From Parachlorella kessleri (taxonomy: Eukaryota; Chlorophyta; Trebouxiophyceae; Chlorellales; Chlorellaceae): a stretch of 59,869 nucleotides of DNA. Within the stretch, counting starts at the first letter, position 1, and each line of letters begins with the position of its first letter. The stretch covers positions 1-59,869 of the forward strand of contig BBXU01000720.1 in NCBI GenBank assembly GCA_001598975.1, given 5' to 3'. The notes below the pieces were generated by a model. It did not search any database. It was not told where the DNA came from and saw nothing but the letters and a program-made list of their open reading frames with translations. Below, one piece after another: positions 12,801 through 25,018 of the stretch. The position numbers and the translations under genes are program-made.

Positions 12801-15800
12801 GTCAGCGGCGCTAACCCTGGCTGTGCTGAGCTCCTGCTCGAGGGCTGCCACCTCTAGCTTGTGAGCTACTGCCGCAGCTTCAGCTTGCGCTGTGACAGCT
12901 GCCAGCTGCTCCTGTGCAGCGGCAAGCTCGGCTCTGGCCGCGGCAACCTCGGCTTCTGTTTCAGCTCCCACCGCGGAGGAGCGCTGCTCCAGGCTGCGTG
13001 CTGCCTCTTGCGCTGCCTGCAGCTGCTCCTGCAAGGACCTCACCTCGTTGCTGCTCTGTGCTTCTAAGCTGGCAGACTCAGCATGCCTGAGAAGCTGCTC
13101 CTGCTCCGCTGTTGCATCCCATGCCGCCTGAAGCTGCTGGCGCAGGGACCCAAGGTCATCACTCAGCGCTGACCTGTCCGCCTCGGCAGTTGCCAGCTGC
13201 TCTTCCAGCTCTGAGACAGCCTGTTTGGCTGCTCTCAACTCGCGGCTGTGGGCAGCTGTGGCGGCCTCCAGTTGCGCTGTCAGAATCCAGGCAGAGTCCT
13301 GGGCGCTGGCAAGCTCGCCAGCAAGCCGAGCTACCTCCGCCTCTGCAGCTGCCAGCGCGTTTGGGCTCCCATCGCCAGCCAGGGCGCCGTGGGCCACAGC
13401 AAGCTCAGCACGAACCCGCTGCACCTCTGCGTCCCGGTCAGCCATCGCTTGTGCTAGGCGCTGCTCCAAATCAGACACTAGGGCTTGTGAGGCGCCCACC
13501 TGGCCATGCTGTGCTGCAACTTCCATGCCGAGGGCTGACTCAGCGTCCCGCTGAGCTTCAAGGGCAGCAGCGAGCTGGTTCTGAAGCCCAGCCAGCTGGG
13601 CTTCTTGGGCTAATGCTGCGGCCGACAGGGCCTGCTCTAGCTCCTGCAGCTTGCATCAGGGTTCCATGCCATTAGTGAAAGGAGCAGGACGGTAGTACCC
13701 TGCATGAGATCCGACAGCAGCTGCACTTGCTGTAATGCTGAGCTTGGTTGCTCAGCACTGCCAGCTACAACGCACAAATCCATTTGTAACACCCCTACTC
13801 CAGCATCAACTGCTGATATGCTATTACAGCAAACCGGACATGCACACGCCGCACCTCTGCCCTTGCTCTTGCTGCTGCCCTCTCCTCTTCCCTTCCAGCT
13901 GCAGCCTCTGCCAGCAAGGTCTCCAGCTGCCCTGCTTTGGCCTGTGCTGTGCTGAGCTCCTGGCGAAGGCTTGCCTCCTCGGCAGCCGCCTGTGCAAGTG
14001 ACTGCTCCAGCATGTGAACTTGCTGCTGCGCTGCACGGAGCTCCTGGCCCAACTCGCTAACTTCCGCCTCTTTTGACGCTGCTGCGTCAGCGAGCTGCTG
14101 CTGCAGCTGCTGGATGGAGTCGGCAGCAGCTTGCAGCTGTTGCTGGAAGGCTGCCATTTCTTGGTCCCTCGTGGCCACAGCCTCTGCAAGAGCGCGATCC
14201 AGGCCCTGCAGTACAAGTGCTAACTTAATACTCATAGTCAGTAAGTCAGACATAACTACAAGAGTTGCCTGGAGTCACATCGCGCCTGGGGACCGCATGC
14301 CCATGTTCAAGACTCAAAGGATACCCTGGCACTGCATCATATGCTGCACACCAGAGCTGACTGCCTCACCTCTGCCCGCCCCAGTGCCAAAGCGAGCTCC
14401 TCCCTTAATGCAGCCGCCTGGGCTTCATGGGCAGCAGCTGCAGCGTGCAACTGCTCTCGCAGGGCAGTCAGCGGTTGTTCGCTTTCTTCCTCCTGCACCC
14501 TGGCAGCCGCCGCTTGCTCCTGCCTGGCCGCTGCTGCTTCCTCTAGCTGCTGCAGCAGCGCCTGCCTGGCTGCCTCCGCGGCAGCCAGCTGCTCTTTGAG
14601 GGACCCAGCCTCCTCCTGCTGCTGCTGCTCTGCTGCCTGCAGGGCCACTCGCAGCTGCTGCGCCTGCTGCGCTGCCGCCTCCATCTGCTGCGCTGCCGCC
14701 TCCAACTGCTGCGCATGCTGCGCCTCGACAGACTCTAGCGCCGTCTGCCACTGCTGTGCCTGCTGCTCAGCGCCCTCCAGGGTAGCCAGCCTCGCCGATG
14801 CCAGCTCCTGCTGCTGCTCGCGCTCCACCATCTGCAGCTGCGTTTGCAGCATTCGGGCGCGCTGCTCAGCTGCCTGCATCTCCCGGAGGTGATGAGAGGC
14901 AGCAGCATCGCGGGCTGCCACCGCTTCATTCATCGCCTTGCGCATTTCTTTCGCATCGGCCTGTGCAGCTGCCAGCTGCTCCCGCAAGCCTGCCAGCTCG
15001 CCATCCCTGCCAGCAAAGTCCTGGCTGGCACTTTGCTGCACGCTTCTCAGAGCCGCCTCGGCCTGGTGGAGTTCTTTACGCAACGCCGCCACTTCCGCTG
15101 CGCGGGCTGCAGCAGTCTTGCTCGCAGCTTGCTCCAGCCGCAGCACGCTCCCCTCCGCTGCATCCAGCTGCTGCCGCAGGGCAGCTAGCTCGGCATTCCG
15201 CGCTGCTGCTGCAGCCTGGGTTTGCTCCACACGCTGATGCTGCTCCTGCTCCATAGCTGCCAGCTGCAAGCCTAATGCCTCCACCTCCGCAAACCGTTCC
15301 TGCTCTGCTACAGCCAGCTGCTGTTGCAGCTGTGCGACCTGACCCTGGGCAAACTCAAGCTCCCGGTGTAGGCCTGCTGCCTCCTGCTCCCTGGCTTCCA
15401 GTGCACTGGCTAGGCTCTCAACCTACAAGAGCGATCAAGGGGACCCGCAAAGTATTAAAAGGGGTTATCCTCAGGAAACTGAGGCTTAACCGATATTGCT
15501 GATCCATGGTATGATTGAGGCATGGGGCGGCCATGTACTGCTCCCTGACCATCACAACTGCTACCCTATTCCATAGCGTTCCCCACTACCAGGTAGGGTA
15601 ATGTTGGACCTAGGTCGCAGTCTGTGTCACTAGGCGCATGGAATGGACAAGCAAGCCCTCACACCGCAGCCTGTCCAACAGAAGCCCGCAAACATTGAGC
15701 CGGTAAAGGAGGCACAAACTAATCTCCAACGAGGTTATCAGGTGCCATGCATGTCAGACTGTGTCACCTGGCTGCCTGATGCCTCTGCCTGCTGGAGTTG

Positions 15801-17123
15801 CGCCCGCAGGGCAGCCAACTCTGCCTTATACTCCTGCTGGGTGCCGAACAGCCGGGCCCCCTCTTCTTCAGCTTCGCGAGCCGCAGAAAGCACCTTCGCA
15901 AAAAAAAATAAGCAGGCCGTCACCATGGTGAGATACGTGAGGTACACCTTGCTGCTGGTGTGCCAAGAGGTTCACGTGTCACTTCCACACACGGTCGCCC
16001 TTGCTTCCACTTCCGTCCTCACTTCTAAGCTGTGGCAAGCACTTCGTAAGTGCACAAGCAGGCTTTTCGGGCAACATCCATGACCAGCCCACTATCATGC
16101 CCTGATAAGTCATCACCCAATACTATCACCGTTTAGCAGCCATAAACTGATAGTGGGTTCAACCGACTCCAAGCAACTCACCTGAATGGCGCTCACAAAC
16201 CAACACCACCACCATAGCAAGAAATGAGGCAAGCTTTACTCCACGCACCTCTGCCAGTGTGCTGGCCGTCACCTCCAGCTGCGCCTCCTTGCTGGCCAGC
16301 TGCTTTGCTACCGACAGCACCTGGCTGAGGGTGCTGGTCGCCGAAGCCAGCTGTGCCTCTTTAGAAGCAAGTTCCTCCTGTGCTGCTGACAGCTGCCGAG
16401 TGAGAAGCGAGACTCTTCGGCGAAGGTGGCCCCGGCTGTCCTGCTGTTCCTCCTGCCCAGAGGCCTGCATGCAGTGGCTTCTACCTAGGAAGTGCTTCCG
16501 GCCCTTGCTGAGAGTTACTAAAAGCTCTCAAGCTGTCACCGCTAACAGGGGAGAGGACGGCAGCAAGTAGGGTTGGGAGACTGAGTGCACACCACTCCTA
16601 CTTGGCTTCCTAAGCACTGGCAGGCAGCAGTTCGCACCTCCCGTGCAGGCCTATGACCTCTTATTTGGTCTATTGTGCCCTTAAAAGTCTGCACGTAAGG
16701 GGCAACCAGCAGTAGTTTGAGTAGATACTTTGCAAGCAAGCTGAGGAGACTACAGACTTGCTACGGGCAGGCCGGCAATCCCACACACTGGTTGTGCGGC
16801 TGGCACCCTGTCAAACGCACTGCACACGAAGGGAGGGTGCATGTTTAATATGCGTTAACCGACTATCCAGTTGCCAAACAAAGTCACCAACGCAACCTGA
16901 TCCCTCTTACCTGGGCGGCGAAGCTGATGCCATTGAGAGCCAGGACACCTAGGCCTGTTTCCTCCTGCAGGAGCTCCTTGGCAAGCTGCAACTGCGGGAT
17001 CGGCTTGCGTGCATCACCCACGATCACCTTACACTTAGAGTAACGCCGGGTGCCTTGGCGCCGCTGTAAGCCTGCTGTAAGGCTGGGTCCAGCCAAGGGG
17101 GGGCCCAGCCATGGGAGCAACAT
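9858..17123 (-). CDS. Giant coiled-coil protein with C-terminal hydrophobic tail
   Basis: Predicted protein of about 1,553 aa. Proposed exons: 17123-16911, 16464-16249, 15893-15768, 15422-14370, 14205-13855, 13649-12591 (or from 13643), 12292-11834, 11622-11527, 11293-11210, 10862-9858; all joins are in phase 0. The first exon (start MLLPWLGPPL) resembles a transit peptide. The next roughly 1,100 residues are almost pure Ala/Glu/Gln/Leu heptads, a long rod. The last exon encodes a low-complexity Gly/Ser/Pro region with the motif SIPREVTQGSRHVGMLTAPW, then a hydrophobic stretch (VLLALAGATAVVAV) and a basic end. The tail resembles the separate gene at 18020-19233. One intron uses a GC donor at 11833. 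A short-intron alternative start at ATG 17202 (MALFAHQLRA) is possible. The link between rod and tail exons rests on phase only; two genes remain possible. Function unknown; a scaffold or tether at a membrane is an inference. Confidence 0.7.
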
Positions 17124-18019
17124 GACACGGCAGCCCGTGCGGCAAACTGGAGACACCTGCAGCTGCTCGGTCTGCAACAGCAACTGCTGGTAGCTCGCAA
17201 TTGGTGGGCAAACAGTGCCATGCCGAATATTTCAAGCACCGCAGGAAAGCACGGACAGCGCGGTTGCGCTCTGAACGACTGTGGGACAGCTCATCTCTGA
17301 TTTTTGGTGGATATACTTAACTTAACGAAAACTTCACGCAACCAGGGCTGGCAGGTCATCTACTAAGCTAGTTAAGCTTCCTCCTGTTCATACCATGGAG
17401 AAGCTCACGCCTCACTAACTAGTAGGTGCAAGAGGTCAGGCATGTTGGGCAAGGGTGGAAACCCCATCATCATATGATATAGCTCTCCAAGCCACCAAAA
17501 GCCCAACCTACCCTTTCCACCGGCCTGTCCTACGGCAAAATGCCAACAACGAAATTCAACCCAGTGCTCAAGTATTTGCTAGCAACAAATACATGTAGGA
17601 GTTTGTTCGCTTGTTCCCTACTCTCAACTCTGCTCTAAGCGACGCAGCTGGCACCCGACAAACTGCTGTATAATCCCTCGCTGTCACGTGCATTCCACCT
17701 CGGCTACATATTGCAAGGAGCAAGCACAAGCAGCATACATACAAATCACACACCATAGTTGCGCTCTGCACTTGGACCTGGGAAAACAAGCTATTGTGGC
17801 ATACCTAAGTCGGCGACCCTGGAGTACCGGAGCGGCCTTATGTACAACAGGAGCCTACAAGAGTAGAGCTACGACGGGCATAGGAAAAAAGAATCATCCC
17901 ACAGCCGCCTTGTCACGTCTAGGTTCACAACAAAACAACAACAGAAACTTCAGCTAGCAGGTAATCACACTTATCAGCTCCAGCTCCACTCATGCGCTCA
18001 GTCTTCCAGGCAACTGGCC
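17124..18019. other. Intergenic region upstream of the coiled-coil gene
   Basis: About 900 bases, AT-richer than the genes, expected to hold the promoter of the coiled-coil gene and the 3' UTR of the tail-like gene. It contains one copy of a dispersed 60-base repeat. No gene was recognised. Confidence 0.5.
17641..17700. repeat. Dispersed 60-base repeat, copy A
   Basis: Begins GACGCAGCTGGCACCCG and contains CTGTCACGTGCATT. By my count it matches 24041-24100 at 47 of 60 positions without gaps, in the same orientation. It is too diverged to be a recent local duplication and may be a fragment of an interspersed element. Confidence 0.55.
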
Positions 18020-19233
18020 TTAACCAACGGCTGACCCCACCTTGCCTTGCACCCATGTTCGCCCCTGCTTCAGGGCTGCCCGCCCCCACGTCAAAGGGAG
18101 CCGCCCCTCAGTAGCTACTGCCATGCCAACAGCCAGCCCAAACAACAGCAACAGAATCCATGCCCATGACGGCAGCTGCTCTCCATTGCTGCTAGGACCG
18201 CTGGAGCCTTGGCCGCCCCAGCCGCCTCCCCCGCCGCCCCCACCACCCTCGTAAAATCTATCGCCGCCACCACTACCGCCGCCTCCCTGCAGCAGGCCAT
18301 CCTCACCCACCAGCCCATCGGCACCCGCTGAGCTTGCTGAGACGGGTCGGAACAAGTGTGCGCTGCGGCCTGCGGCCCTGCCGCCACCCCCGGCACTGGA
18401 GCCCGGGCCTGCAAAGCCCGGTCCACCAACAAGCGGCTGAGAGGGGCCTGGCTCCTCCGGCCATGACCGCCCAGCAGCTGGCTGGGATGAGCTGCCGCTG
18501 CTAGTGTTGCTATCGCCACTGCTGTTGTTGCTGCTGCTGCCAGGCTGGGCACCATCCTCTCTGCCTCGAAGTCCAACACCACTGGGTGGGGCAGCCCAGG
18601 GCGCTGTCAGGAGGCTGACATACCTCCCGCCCTTGGTGACCTCCTCGGGTATGCTTTTCAAGGTGGGCTTTGGCACTGGGGGCTTTGGAGGCTTCACTGC
18701 TCCCCGCCGCGGTGTTGCAGACATGGGGGCGGTCAGGAAGGATATGTGCTTGTTGTGGTCCACGGACTCGGCAGGGATTGACGCCGGCGCCCACCTCGGC
18801 TCTTGCCTGGGACTACGACCATCACGGCTAGGAGCAGGCCCAGGACCATCATGATGTGGCTGGTAGTGGTAGTGGGGCTGCTGCACCACTCCCGCTGCTT
18901 CATCACTGCCGTTCTTGTGCCCCGCTTCGGGGCCTGTGCTGCTATCAGCAGCTGCGCATACCTGCACATGAGAGAGGCCATCATTTGTAAAGCTACACCA
19001 GCCCTGCCGGTCAGCTGTGGCTTTTCAGCAGCCACGTCTGTTGCTGCTAGTCGGTTGCTCACCCTTTTCAGGTAAGCACCTCTGGCATACCCAACCGTAT
19101 CTCTTGGCGTCTGGATAGCAGTTGCCGTCACTGTCCAACGTGGCAACTGGGGTTTCAGCACAACAACGTGACAAGGGTAACACTCCTGTCGACCGGGGTT
19201 GCCAACAACTCTTCCGTAACATGTGGCAGCCAT
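18020..19233 (-). CDS. Tail-like membrane protein related to the coiled-coil gene's C-terminus
   Basis: Two exons, 19233-19063 and 18961-18020, joining in phase 0 to about 370 aa. The start MAATCYGRVVGN is the first ATG in frame, and the first 57 residues look like an organelle transit peptide. The mature part is rich in Gly, Ser and Pro and has two LTAP motifs: one in HNKHISFLTAP and one in SIPEEVTKGGRYVSLLTAPW. The latter closely matches the tail exon of the neighbouring coiled-coil gene. Near the C-terminus is a strongly hydrophobic segment (WILLLLFGLAVGMAVA) followed by a basic end. It lacks any coiled coil. It is divergent from PRK with 258 bases between start codons. I do not recognise the family; a plastid membrane location is inferred. 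Confidence 0.7.
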
Positions 19234-19491
19234 GTGGTGTGGCCGGCAGAAGGCCTGCACGCCAACAATTCAAAAGGCTACCTAGATTCGGGGGATTTAT
19301 GCGCTAGGGCCGGGTTTGACTGCATGCAGCTCTCACAGGGTGTGACTAGGGGAATACGTCCGTCACCCCCAAATGCAGGAGCTCCCATTTCCCCGCCAGC
19401 TAATCCAGCCAGCTTTCCACCATAAACGGTGCGCCAAACCAGGCGTAGCGTTCCTTGGCCTTCTGCTGCTGTCTGAGCCGGAACCACCAGT
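19234..19491. promoter_or_regulatory. Shared upstream region of PRK and the tail-like gene
   Basis: The 258 bases between two divergent start codons must contain both 5' UTRs and promoter elements, unless either gene has a distant leader exon. No TATA box or named element was recognised. Confidence 0.5.
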
Positions 19492-22400
19492 ATGGCAGCA
19501 ACCATGCAGACCGCCAAGGCGCCCGTGGCTCAGAGCGTGGCCAGTATGCGTCCCCGCATGGCTCGCCCCGCTGCCTTCCGCCAGGTTAACACCTCTAGCA
19601 TCCAGCCAGCAGTGACTTTCGGCCGTATTCCTTCTGCCAAGGCCATGAAGGCCTCCTCTTTCACCACCAGGAGCGTTGTGGTGGTCCGCGCTGCTGACGA
19701 CAAGGGTAAGCGCTTTCTCGGCCCGCATGGGTGCCATTTGCTTAAGGATTTTAGTGGAGAGACCTAAGATTAGCGATCTGCACTTTTTTGCAGTGGTCGT
19801 CATCGGCCTGGCTGCCGACTCTGGCTGCGGCAAGTCCACCTTTATGCGCCGCATGACCTCCATCTTTGGCGGTGCACCCAAGCCCCCTGTGAGTCACTCT
19901 CATCCAAGGCTTGCTGTGGCCGGGACTGGTCAGAGCCCAAGCGTCTAGCTCGTGGCTGACATGGCAGATTAGCAATCCTGCGCAGGGCAGTCAGTGTGAC
20001 CCTTGGACAAGAAAATATCGTTTGGAAATTCATCGTGAAGACAGATAGGCCGTCTTGCGCAGCTGAGGGGCTATGCCGGCACCTACTTCTGCAGCCCTCG
20101 CCCTTGGACTCAGGGTGGCCAGCTCCCCACTGCTGACTGCAAAAAGCTTGGTTTGTCTGCAGGAGGGCGGCAACCCCGACTCTAACACCCTCATCAGCGA
20201 CATGGCCACTGTCATCTGCCTGGATGACTACCACAAACTGGACCGCAATGGCCGCAAGAAGGCTGGTGTGACTGCCCTGGCCCCCGAGGCACAGGCTTTT
20301 GACCTTATGTATGAGCAGGTGCGCTTGGCGCGGCGCGAGGGAGTTAGCACAGGTGGTGCGTGGTTGTGGGTCTCTGAAGTGGCCAGCATGGGGATCAAGG
20401 GACACCCCCTGCGACTTATTCAATGGACATGAAAGAAAAACTGAGGCTGTCATTGGTGTAGGGGTTGCTGGCTTGAAGGGGGCCTGGTGCGCTGTACCGC
20501 GCGACCAACATGCATCGGAAAGGCTAAAGGCAGTGTGCTGAAGGGGCATTATTGACCTTTAACCACTGTCCATCCTGATAGTGTGCTGCATAATCAGTGT
20601 GCTTTGCAACCGTTGCTGATTACAGCCAAAAGATCCTTACGGCGAACCACTGGTGTCTGAGGAGGCATTGACCCTGCGGGCAAGGGCTGTGGGGCAAGTT
20701 TAACTACCAACACGTGACTGGCTTGCTGGACCCCTTGTATCCGCATTCGAAACCCAGGAATTGCTCCATGCAGGTCAAGGCGCTGAAGGAGGGCAAGGCC
20801 GTTGACAAGCCCATCTACAACCATGTGACCGGCCTGCTGGACCCGCCTGAGCGCATTGAGCCCCCCAAGATCCTGGTCATTGAGGGCCTGCACCCCTTCT
20901 ATGACGACCGCGTGAATGACCTTGTGGACTTCAAGATCTACTTGGACATCTCCGGTGGGTCTGGCCTCGAAGCACTGGAGGGGCATTCCTGGTGGTGTTT
21001 GTGTACGTTGGTTTAGGGGCGATTAATTGGGCCTTGCGTGTCGAAAGCACTGTGAAGTAGGCACTTCAGTTCCTTCCAGCCAAAAATATCGGCGGAGGTA
21101 TTGCATTCTTGCCATGGTCTTGTCGGCCTGAGATGACGGGCAGGTCATGTACCCTACCCTGCTGCCTACCCTGCTGCAGACGAGACCAAGTTTGCGTGGA
21201 AGATCCAGCGTGACATGGCAGAGCGTGGCCACTCCCTGGAGTCGATCAAGGTGCGTTGGGGTCATGCGATGCGCCACTGACTCATGCTTATATGTAGAGG
21301 AGCTTCCAGGACTTGGCAGATTTGTTCTGCGGTGCGTATTCGCCCCTTGAAGTTTTACAAGACTGCTTTGAGCCGCCATTGCTACATCTGGAGGTAGCCT
21401 GGGTAGCGAGTGGCTGGCTGTCTGGCTGGCTGGCTACAGGCATCTATTGAGGCCCGCAAGCCCGACTTTGATGCCTACATTGACCCACAGAAGAAGAAGG
21501 CAGACCTTATCATCCAGGTAGGCAGGGCCGTGACCACCACTTGAGCGAGTCTGTTGCAGGCCATTAGCCTAGTTAGTAGCACCCAACAAGGATGTACAGT
21601 GGCATAGGGCGCCACAGTCGCCAACTTGAAGCAGCTGGGCAAACGTCCTGGGCCCTGAGCAGTCGTGAGCGGCGCCAGGAATGTTACCAGTGGCATCAGC
21701 GCACGTCTTTCTCAGTTGTTTCTTGTGGCTTAGGGGCATACTTAGCTGACAACATGTGTGAGCCCTTATTACAGAAGTGTTTCATCTGTCTACACGTTGT
21801 GGTTGCCGCAGTTTGGGAACTGGTGGTAGTTGGTATGAAGCCAAGAGGAGATAGTTCGAGGCCATGTGGGATGTGACCTTGACATCAACTCTGCCGGCCC
21901 CCTGCCATGTGCAGGTGCTGCCCACCCAGCTGATCCCCGACGAGAAGGAGGGCAAGATCCTGCGCGTGCGCATGATCCAGAAAGAGTCCAAGAAGAACTT
22001 TGACCCGGTCTACCTCTTTGATGATGGCTCAACCGTGTCCTGGATCCCATGCGGCCGCAAGCTCACATGCAGCTACCCCGGTAAGCGCTGGGCCTGTGGG
22101 AGCTTACGTGCTGTGAGGGGAGAGAGGCCTGTGGCCTGCCATACCTGGTTGTGTGCTGGGCGGGAGGTGGGCGCTCTGGTGCGCAGGCACAGCAGGTTGG
22201 GGTGGATGTGGAGGAAGGGGGCATAGTGATGTTGCATGTTGAGTACGGCTTGCCCCTGGTGCCGCATGTGCGGTTGAGTCATCTGTTGTTAAGATCTGTG
22301 GAAGCTAGCAGCAGCTTCATACCAAGACCAGTGGTGCTGCTTATCATGGTCCGCTTGCGGCATGCCACTGCTCACGTATATTTGGTGTATTCTGTTCGGT

Positions 22401-23372
22401 TGGCCGTTCCCTAGGTATTGCTGTGGGATATGCCCCAGGCTCCTCCATGCCTGCGCGGTTGTCAGCAAGGCCGGACATGGTGGTATTGGCAACCGGCCTG
22501 GCTTGACTGATGAGGCGCACAATGCTTACTTGCAGGGATCAAGATGTTCTACGGCCCTGACACCTACTATGGCGAGGAGGTCTCTGTGCTGGAGATGGAC
22601 GGCCAGGTAAGGACCCCGAAGCACAGCAGCAGCAGCGGTAGGCCGGGCCGGGGCGCGCTCACATACCCCAGGGAACCCCCAGCCCTCCCCACTAGACCCA
22701 GCAGCTAAGGTGGCAGCCTAAGCGGGCGTCCCAACTCGTGTGACTAGTCTCCGTGTTGCTGCCCCGTGGCGCCTTCTTATGCGTCAGTGCTTACGCGCCC
22801 CTTGCCCGCAGCTTTTAGTTTGTTGGCCCCACTTGGGGCACTGCAGCATGGCCAGCTGGCGGTACGCTGTTGGACTTGACTAGGAATCTGACTGGAATAT
22901 TCCCTTGCCCCGCAGTTTGACAAGCTGGAGGAGCTGATCTACATTGAGAGCCACCTGTCCAACACCAGCGCCAAGTTCTACGGCGAGATCACGCAGCAGA
23001 TGCTCAAGAACTCGTCCTTCCCCGGCTCCACAAACGGCACAGGCCTCTTCCAGACAATCGCAGGGCTCAAGGTGGGGGCGGCGGGGCTTGATAGATCATC
23101 CCCCGGTGGCTTTGCCCGCGTGACGGTGGTGGCTTTGGGATGCCTGAAGTCGCGTTGGCTCGCTGCCGTTGAGGGAGTGGGCAGTGCCTTGTAGCCTGCT
23201 GCTTTGCATATGTGCCCTATCCCTCCCAGTTTGCCCGCCCTTGCTGTGCTGTACGCTGGGTGGTCCACCTCATGGCAGCTTGTGGCTTGGCTTTAGCAAC
23301 CTGTGGCTGCTGCTGGTGCAGGTGCGTGAGGTGTATGAGAAGGTGACCCAGAAGGAGGTGGTCCCCGTCTAA
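19492..23372 (+). CDS. PRK: Phosphoribulokinase, chloroplastic
   Basis: Phosphorylates ribulose 5-phosphate with ATP to make the Rubisco substrate RuBP in the stroma. Ten exons: 19492-19705, 19794-19888, 20163-20318, 20774-20954, 21180-21250, 21440-21517, 21915-22080, 22536-22606, 22916-23071, 23322-23372; 412 aa. Residues 1 to about 66 are a transit peptide (MAATMQTAKAP... to VVVVR). The P-loop GLAADSGCGKS spans 76-86. C83 and C122 (VICLDDYH) are 39 apart, as are the thioredoxin-regulated pair C16/C55 in known PRKs. A second pair, C311/C317 (WIPCGRKLTC), is also conserved and, with the first, supports redox control and CP12/GAPDH binding. The C-terminus ends KEVVPV, close to the Chlamydomonas enzyme. 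Length is normal and no key residue is missing. Confidence 0.98.
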
Positions 23373-23879
23373 GCCAGGCTTGGCTGCGATGGCGATCTGC
23401 CTCACTCACCACCCAGCGAGGGCTTTGTTCAGGGGCGCTGGCTCGCGGCGCTGGCTGGGCACTACATTGTGCAGTAACGTTGTTTAGGTGCCCAGCTGGC
23501 TGCATGGGCTCGTGGCTCGGCTAAGTGCTGGGAGGATGTTCGTACTGGTTTGCAATGCGATTGAGCCGGCGGAAGCAGCCGACCCGGGTGTACTTGCGAC
23601 GCATTTGATTGCCTTGTTACACTGCGGCTCTGGTTTGTAGCTACCCTGTGGCCTCTGTGTACCCTGCACCAGTGCCAGGTGGTCCGCCTGGAAGGCCAGC
23701 CACCTTGCTTGTTGTGTTCTCTTGCTTGTGTCCTCACCTGAGAAGAAACCCCACTTGTGCCAACGCGCCTCTGGATGTCCGTGCTTTCTCTGCGTTTTGT
23801 TTGCTCGACACAGGGAACCAGTGTCCATTCTGCCCCCTCTGCGAAGCTGCTGTGTTTCCGAGGACTAGAATTGCACGAT

Positions 23880-23884
23880 TGTAA
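23880..23884 (+). terminator. Putative TGTAA polyadenylation signal of PRK
   Basis: TGTAA about 510 bases after the PRK stop, consistent with the long 3' UTRs common in green algae. Motif and position only. Confidence 0.45.
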
Positions 23885-24040
23885 GGATCATTGCCTAGTA
23901 CACGGGCTGCTGGGGTCCGAAGGGTATCCAGGTATCCCATATCAGCTTCAGTGGTAGTTCACAAGTATCGGTGGTAAGCAATTTGCGGTCCAAAGCCAGG
24001 CCCTGCAAATCAATCTGCAATCTACTTTCGCCTGCTTTTT

Positions 24041-24100
24041 GACGCAGCTAGCACCCGCCACACTGCTGTCTGACCCCTTCCTGTCACGTGCATTTCCATC
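24041..24100. repeat. Dispersed 60-base repeat, copy B
   Basis: Begins GACGCAGCTAGCACCCG and contains CTGTCACGTGCATT. Diverged copy of 17641-17700 (47 of 60 positions by eye), same orientation. Confidence 0.55.
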
Positions 24101-24355
24101 TTAAATCAGTCTGTTCAATCCCATATACACCGCACGTGTTTGTTAGAGGCACCCATGAGGGCAGGCAATCAGACATCACCACTGCACTATAACAGGGCCA
24201 CATGACAAGGGTGATCCCCCAAAAATTCAGAAGTAAGGCATCACCCAGAGCATAATTGCATGGAGCCCGGTCAGTCGACCTGATCTCCTCTCTGTTTGCA
24301 CTGCCTGCCACCAATAACAAGGTTTCCCAGCCCGCGCAACCGTGCGCGATGCGGG

Positions 24356-25018
24356 ACGGAGTGAATGAAACGATCAGAACATAGCATTATATACATAACG
24401 TGCAATCCCTTCTCTGGGCTGAGCGCGGTGCTGACTCGGCTTTCACGCAGCTGCTGCCTGCCTCGTCAGCAGATACCCCCGATCTGTCGGTGGCTCCCCC
24501 GGCGTCCCTTGACCGGCTGCTCCCGACCTCATCCTCGATTTTACAACTACCGTATACGGCTATTGCAACGCCACAAAGAAAGGAGCCCCTCAACCGAAAA
24601 TCCAAGCAAGAACGGCAGTATCTGCAGCCCCTGCTCACAGGCGTTGTCGCCTCGCTCGGCGCCTGACCTCAAACCTGGGGAATTCCCTGCCGCTCTCGCT
24701 TGACATACGAACCTCGAACCAAGGGCTCGCACGCAGTCGGGTCTCACCGAAACTCAGCAAAGGCGGCGCGTTCAAACGGATTCCGCCGTATCCCGGCCCC
24801 GTTCTCGCTGCAGACGACGCTTTAGCCTCTGTCCTAGGCCTGGCTTGTAGCTCAGGAGCGAACCCTCCTTACAGCGTGATTTCAACCCGGCATGCTCGCC
24901 ACAGCGTTCGCAGGAGCGCTCCAAAAAACGGCGGCTAAATACTCCAAGTCGCCGTTACACCGAAGACAATACTCAGTATAATGGAGCCGCGCGCGAGCGC
25001 GGTCCCCATTCACTCCGT
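24356..25018. repeat. Segment bounded by a 12-base inverted repeat
   Basis: ACGGAGTGAATG at 24356-24367 is repeated as its exact reverse complement CATTCACTCCGT at 25007-25018. Both ends are next to GC-rich bases (GCGATGCGGG on the left, GCGCGAGCGCGG on the right). The interior is CpG-rich and unlike its surroundings. It could be a small non-autonomous transposon or chance; no clear target-site duplication was found. Confidence 0.4.

Noticed and set aside
11805..15256. Several plus-strand Cys/Ala/Ser-rich open frames
   Set aside because: They are antisense shadows of the coiled-coil exons; GC-rich heptad coding leaves stops rare in the opposite frames.
24365..24703. Plus-strand open frame of 112 codons inside the inverted-repeat segment
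   Set aside because: No similarity to transposase or any known protein and no start or splice context.
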